7,678 nt of DNA from Nitrospirota bacterium (GTDB lineage Bacteria > Nitrospirota > UBA9217). Position numbers and translations under genes: made by a program. A model generated the notes under the pieces. That model saw only the letters and a list, made by a program, of their open reading frames with translations, made no database searches and had not been told where the DNA came from. The stretch lies in contig DAIDTZ010000348.1 of NCBI GenBank assembly GCA_027456925.1, positions 1 to 7,678 of the forward strand, written 5' to 3'. Each line of letters starts with the position of its first letter. Position 1 is the first letter of the stretch. Below, piece by piece: positions 6,282-7,678 of this stretch.

Positions 6282-6901
6282 AAAAGACCGTGAAGATCAT
6301 CACGTTTGACCCGGTACGGCCCGAAGCGGCCTTCTCTCGCTGCCGGGATGTTATTTCCGCGGGTGGGGTGATTGCCTATCCCACGGACACCTTCTACGGC
6401 CTCGGGGCCGATCCGAAGAACATCACTGCAGTGAAGAAGCTCTTCGAGATCAAGGGCCGGCCCGCGGCCCAGCCTATCCTGCTGCTGATCGCCGGCCTGC
6501 TGGATGTCCGGGAATGGGCGGCAGATATTCCGCCTCAGGCAGGCGAGCTCATGAAGCGGCACTGGCCGGGGCCGCTCACGCTTATTTTAAAAGCGAGGGC
6601 GGACGTTCTCCCCGAGCTTACCGCCGGAACCGGCACGATCGGTCTCCGGGTCCCGGGCAGTCAGCTGGCCCTCGATCTTCTTCGCTCTCTTGGCTGTGCG
6701 CTCACCGGCACGAGTGCGAACCGATCGGGACAAACCAGTTTTTGTACGGCACGGGAAACTGTTGACGCGATCGGCGACCGGGTAGATCTGATCTTAGACG
6801 GCGGCGCAACCGCCGGCGGAAAGCCCTCCACCATCGTTGACGTGAGAACGGGATTACCGCGCGTGGTGCGGGAAGGGGCCGTTCCTTCGTGCGATATTTG
6901 A
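6278..6901 (+). CDS. tsaC: L-threonylcarbamoyladenylate synthase (TsaC/Sua5-YrdC family)
   Basis: The enzyme makes threonylcarbamoyl-AMP from threonine, bicarbonate and ATP, the first step of t6A formation at position 37 of ANN-decoding tRNAs. The 207 residues hold one YrdC domain: YPTDTFYGLG (34-43), the KGRP motif (59-62), HWPGPLT (95-101), GTIGLRVP (119-126), TSANRSG (145-151) and STIVD (184-188), ending in VREGAVPSCDI. The extra C-terminal Sua5 domain is absent, so this is the short TsaC form. GTG 6278 overlaps the DUF89 stop as GTGA. GTG 6290, preceded by AGGTG at 6276-6280, is a close alternative that would remove four residues. The frame ends abruptly at a TGA formed where the palindromic element begins. 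Without that element it would continue for eight more codons, so the C-terminus has probably been shortened slightly after the domain. Confidence 0.9.
   Translation: MKKTVKIITFDPVRPEAAFSRCRDVISAGGVIAYPTDTFYGLGADPKNITAVKKLFEIKGRPAAQPILLLIAGLLDVREWAADIPPQAGELMKRHWPGPLTLILKARADVLPELTAGTGTIGLRVPGSQLALDLLRSLGCALTGTSANRSGQTSFCTARETVDAIGDRVDLILDGGATAGGKPSTIVDVRTGLPRVVREGAVPSCDI
6894..6899 (+). repeat. Left copy of candidate target-site duplication ATATTT
   Basis: ATATTT directly precedes the left terminal inverted repeat and lies in the last codons of tsaC. The same hexamer recurs at 7030-7035 between the two palindromic modules and at 7179-7184 after the right terminal repeat. All three copies are in the same orientation. 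AT-rich hexamers can recur by chance, but the placement at all three junctions is what an insertion would leave. Confidence 0.5.
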
Positions 6902-6907
6902 CGATCT

Positions 6908-7022
6908 CGTAAAAGTCAGTTTTCACACGAAGGCACAGGGGACGCAAAGAAAATAAAACTGATAAGTAGAGGGGTTTTCTCTGTGTGCCTTCGCGGCTGA
7001 GTGCGAAACAAAGTTTTTTACG
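6908..7022. repeat. First palindromic module (CGAAGGCACA core)
   Basis: Outer arms CGTAAAA (6908-6914) and TTTTACG (7016-7022) enclose inner arms CGAAGGCACA (6928-6937) and TGTGCCTTCG (6984-6993), a perfect 10-bp inverted repeat. The inner arms are separated by an AT-rich centre. The core resembles CACGAAGGCAC-type dispersed intergenic repeats that I recall from Desulfobacterota/Nitrospirota-like genomes; this was not checked against a database. Confidence 0.6.
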
Positions 7023-7041
7023 GCTTATCATATTTGACGCA

Positions 7042-7172
7042 CTCGTAAAAAGTCAGAAAAGCCGTCTTTGCGAGCGTAGCGAAGCAATCTCATAGTTCGT
7101 ATCTGCCTGATAAATCGAGATTGCCGCGTCGCTCCGCTCCTCGCAATGACGGCACTGGGGACTTTTTACGAG
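7042..7172. repeat. Second palindromic module (GTCATTGCGAGG-type repeat)
   Basis: CTCGTAAAAAGTC (7042-7054) and GACTTTTTACGAG (7160-7172) are a perfect 13-bp inverted repeat. Inside, GCCGTCTTTGCG (7061-7072) pairs with CGCAATGACGGC (7142-7153) with one mismatch, and GCAATCTC (7084-7091) pairs perfectly with GAGATTGC (7117-7124). A 25-base centre separates the arms, and the right arm carries extra GC-rich bases (7125-7141). Read on the minus strand, the core is the familiar dispersed repeat beginning CGTCATTGCGAGGAGCG. Its translation gives the often mis-annotated peptide HCEERSDAAI. Confidence 0.75.
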
Positions 7173-7178
7173 ATCATC

Positions 7179-7184
7179 ATATTT
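7179..7184 (+). repeat. Right copy of candidate target-site duplication ATATTT
   Basis: This hexamer follows the right terminal repeat. A longer 9-base form, ATCATATTT, is shared between 7027-7035 and 7176-7184 and would flank the second module alone, so the exact duplication length is uncertain. Confidence 0.45.
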
Positions 7185-7220
7185 CGGTTGAAGTAATATC
7201 CCGGCAGTAAGGATGAATGA

Positions 7221-7678
7221 ATGAAAAAAATATTCGTACTTGATACCAATGTGCTGCTCCATGATCCCCGGGCGATCTTCTCCTTCGAGGACAACGACGT
7301 GACCATTCCGATCGTGGTGATCGAAGAGCTGGACAAGTTCAAAAAGGGCATCGACGAAATGGGCAGGAATGCGCGCCAGATCTCGCGGATCCTCGACGAG
7401 TTCCGCCAAAAAGGCAAGCTGTCCCAGGGAGTGCCGCTCGACGGCGGCGGCTGTTTGCGCGTTGAACTGAATCACCAGTCGCCGGAGCTTTTGCCGCCAG
7501 AGCTCGTTGCCACCAAGGCGGACAACCGCATTCTCGCCACTGCGCTGAACCTGAAGCACGACGACCTGCCGGTGGTCCTCGTGACCAAGGACACGAACCT
7601 GCGCATCAAGGCCGATGCCCTGGGGCTGAAAGCGGAGGATTACGAGTCGGACACCGTGACGCTCGACGAGCTCTACTC
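7221..7678 (+). CDS. PhoH-family ATPase with N-terminal PIN domain, 5' part
   Basis: The 152 residues visible are the N-terminal PIN nuclease domain of the PIN-PhoH architecture (YlaK-like); the RecA-like ATPase half lies beyond the window. PIN-PhoH proteins have been described as RNA helicases/RNases, and the role here is inferred from that family. Acidic metal-site residues are visible: Asp8 in VLDTNVLLHDP, Glu35 and Glu36 in VVIEELDKF, Asp101 in KADNRIL and Asp124 in VTKDTNLRIKADALG. KFKKGIDEMGRNARQ (39-53) is also typical of this architecture. TAAGGA (7208-7213) lies 7 bases before the ATG. No promoter is evident in the 42 bases between the palindromic element and the start. Before the presumed insertion the gene would have begun ten bases after the tsaC stop. 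The frame stays open to the last base of the window. Confidence 0.9.
   Translation, partial: MKKIFVLDTNVLLHDPRAIFSFEDNDVTIPIVVIEELDKFKKGIDEMGRNARQISRILDEFRQKGKLSQGVPLDGGGCLRVELNHQSPELLPPELVATKADNRILATALNLKHDDLPVVLVTKDTNLRIKADALGLKAEDYESDTVTLDELY

Larger units (their letters stand above)
6900..7178. mobile_element. MITE-like composite of two palindromic modules
   Basis: The tsaC-phoH gap carries no gene. It is bounded by GACGATCTCGTAAAAGTC (6900-6917) and, inverted, GACTTTTTACGAGATCATC (7160-7178), which differ by one substitution and one A. Related termini occur internally: GTTTTTTACGGCTTATC (7013-7029, inverted) closes the first module and GACGCACTCGTAAAAAGTC (7036-7054) opens the second. 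The modules therefore share end sequences but have different cores. ATATTT direct repeats sit at the three junctions. No transposase is encoded, so any movement would depend on an enzyme supplied elsewhere. Removing 6900-7184 restores an in-frame extension of tsaC ending ten bases before the phoH start. The element was recognised by eye and its family is not named. Confidence 0.6.

Noticed and set aside
6900..7178. A CRISPR array or structured RNA gene such as a riboswitch in the tsaC-phoH gap.
   Set aside because: There are only paired inverted repeats and no regularly spaced direct repeats, and the ends plus direct-repeat junctions fit an inserted palindromic element better.
7053..7559. A minus-strand open frame of 168 codons ending in the palindromic element.
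   Set aside because: It is antisense to the PIN domain of the PhoH-family gene, and its recognisable part (HCEERSDAAI) is the translated dispersed repeat.

Overview
The window is a dense bacterial chromosomal segment with every recognisable gene on the + strand. It has SD-led ATG starts, several TTG/GTG starts and two 4-base stop/start overlaps. Codon use looks GC-rich in most genes and more AT-rich around 230-480. The gene set, the secreted rhodanese and the dispersed palindrome near the right end resemble Nitrospirota/Desulfobacterota-type genomes. That placement is an impression from family resemblance and is not proven by the sequence.

Layout: (1) 1-228 is the 3' end of a two-domain GDT1/TMEM165-type cation transporter. 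(2) A sigma70-like promoter (317-345) precedes an exported single-domain rhodanese (384-812) and, 21 bases later, an IclR-family regulator (834-1631), probably one transcript. (3) A second promoter (1674-1703) sits so close to larE (1711-2535) that its mRNA is probably leaderless. (4) purD (2563-3840), a NIF3-family metalloprotein (3953-4738), purE (4780-5406), a DUF89 metal-dependent phosphatase (5403-6281) and tsaC (6278-6901) follow on the same strand. The last three are joined by GTGA overlaps, so their translation is probably coupled. (5) 6900-7178 is a non-coding composite of two palindromic modules with shared terminal inverted repeats. (6) 7221 onward is the N-terminal PIN domain of a PhoH-family ATPase that leaves the window.

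Together, purD and purE supply two steps of de novo purine synthesis, DUF89 is a plausible metabolite-repair partner, and tsaC makes the precursor of the t6A tRNA modification. LarE supplies sulfur for the nickel-pincer nucleotide cofactor, but no other lar gene is visible here.

The most notable observation is at the tsaC/phoH junction. A short direct repeat, ATATTT, flanks the palindromic block. Removing the block with one copy of the repeat lets tsaC read in frame for eight more codons to a TAA at 7208-7210, ten bases before the phoH start. This suggests a MITE-like insertion that trimmed the tsaC tail, supplied its present stop codon and separated a formerly tight gene pair. I did not find a new multi-gene defence or mobile system.
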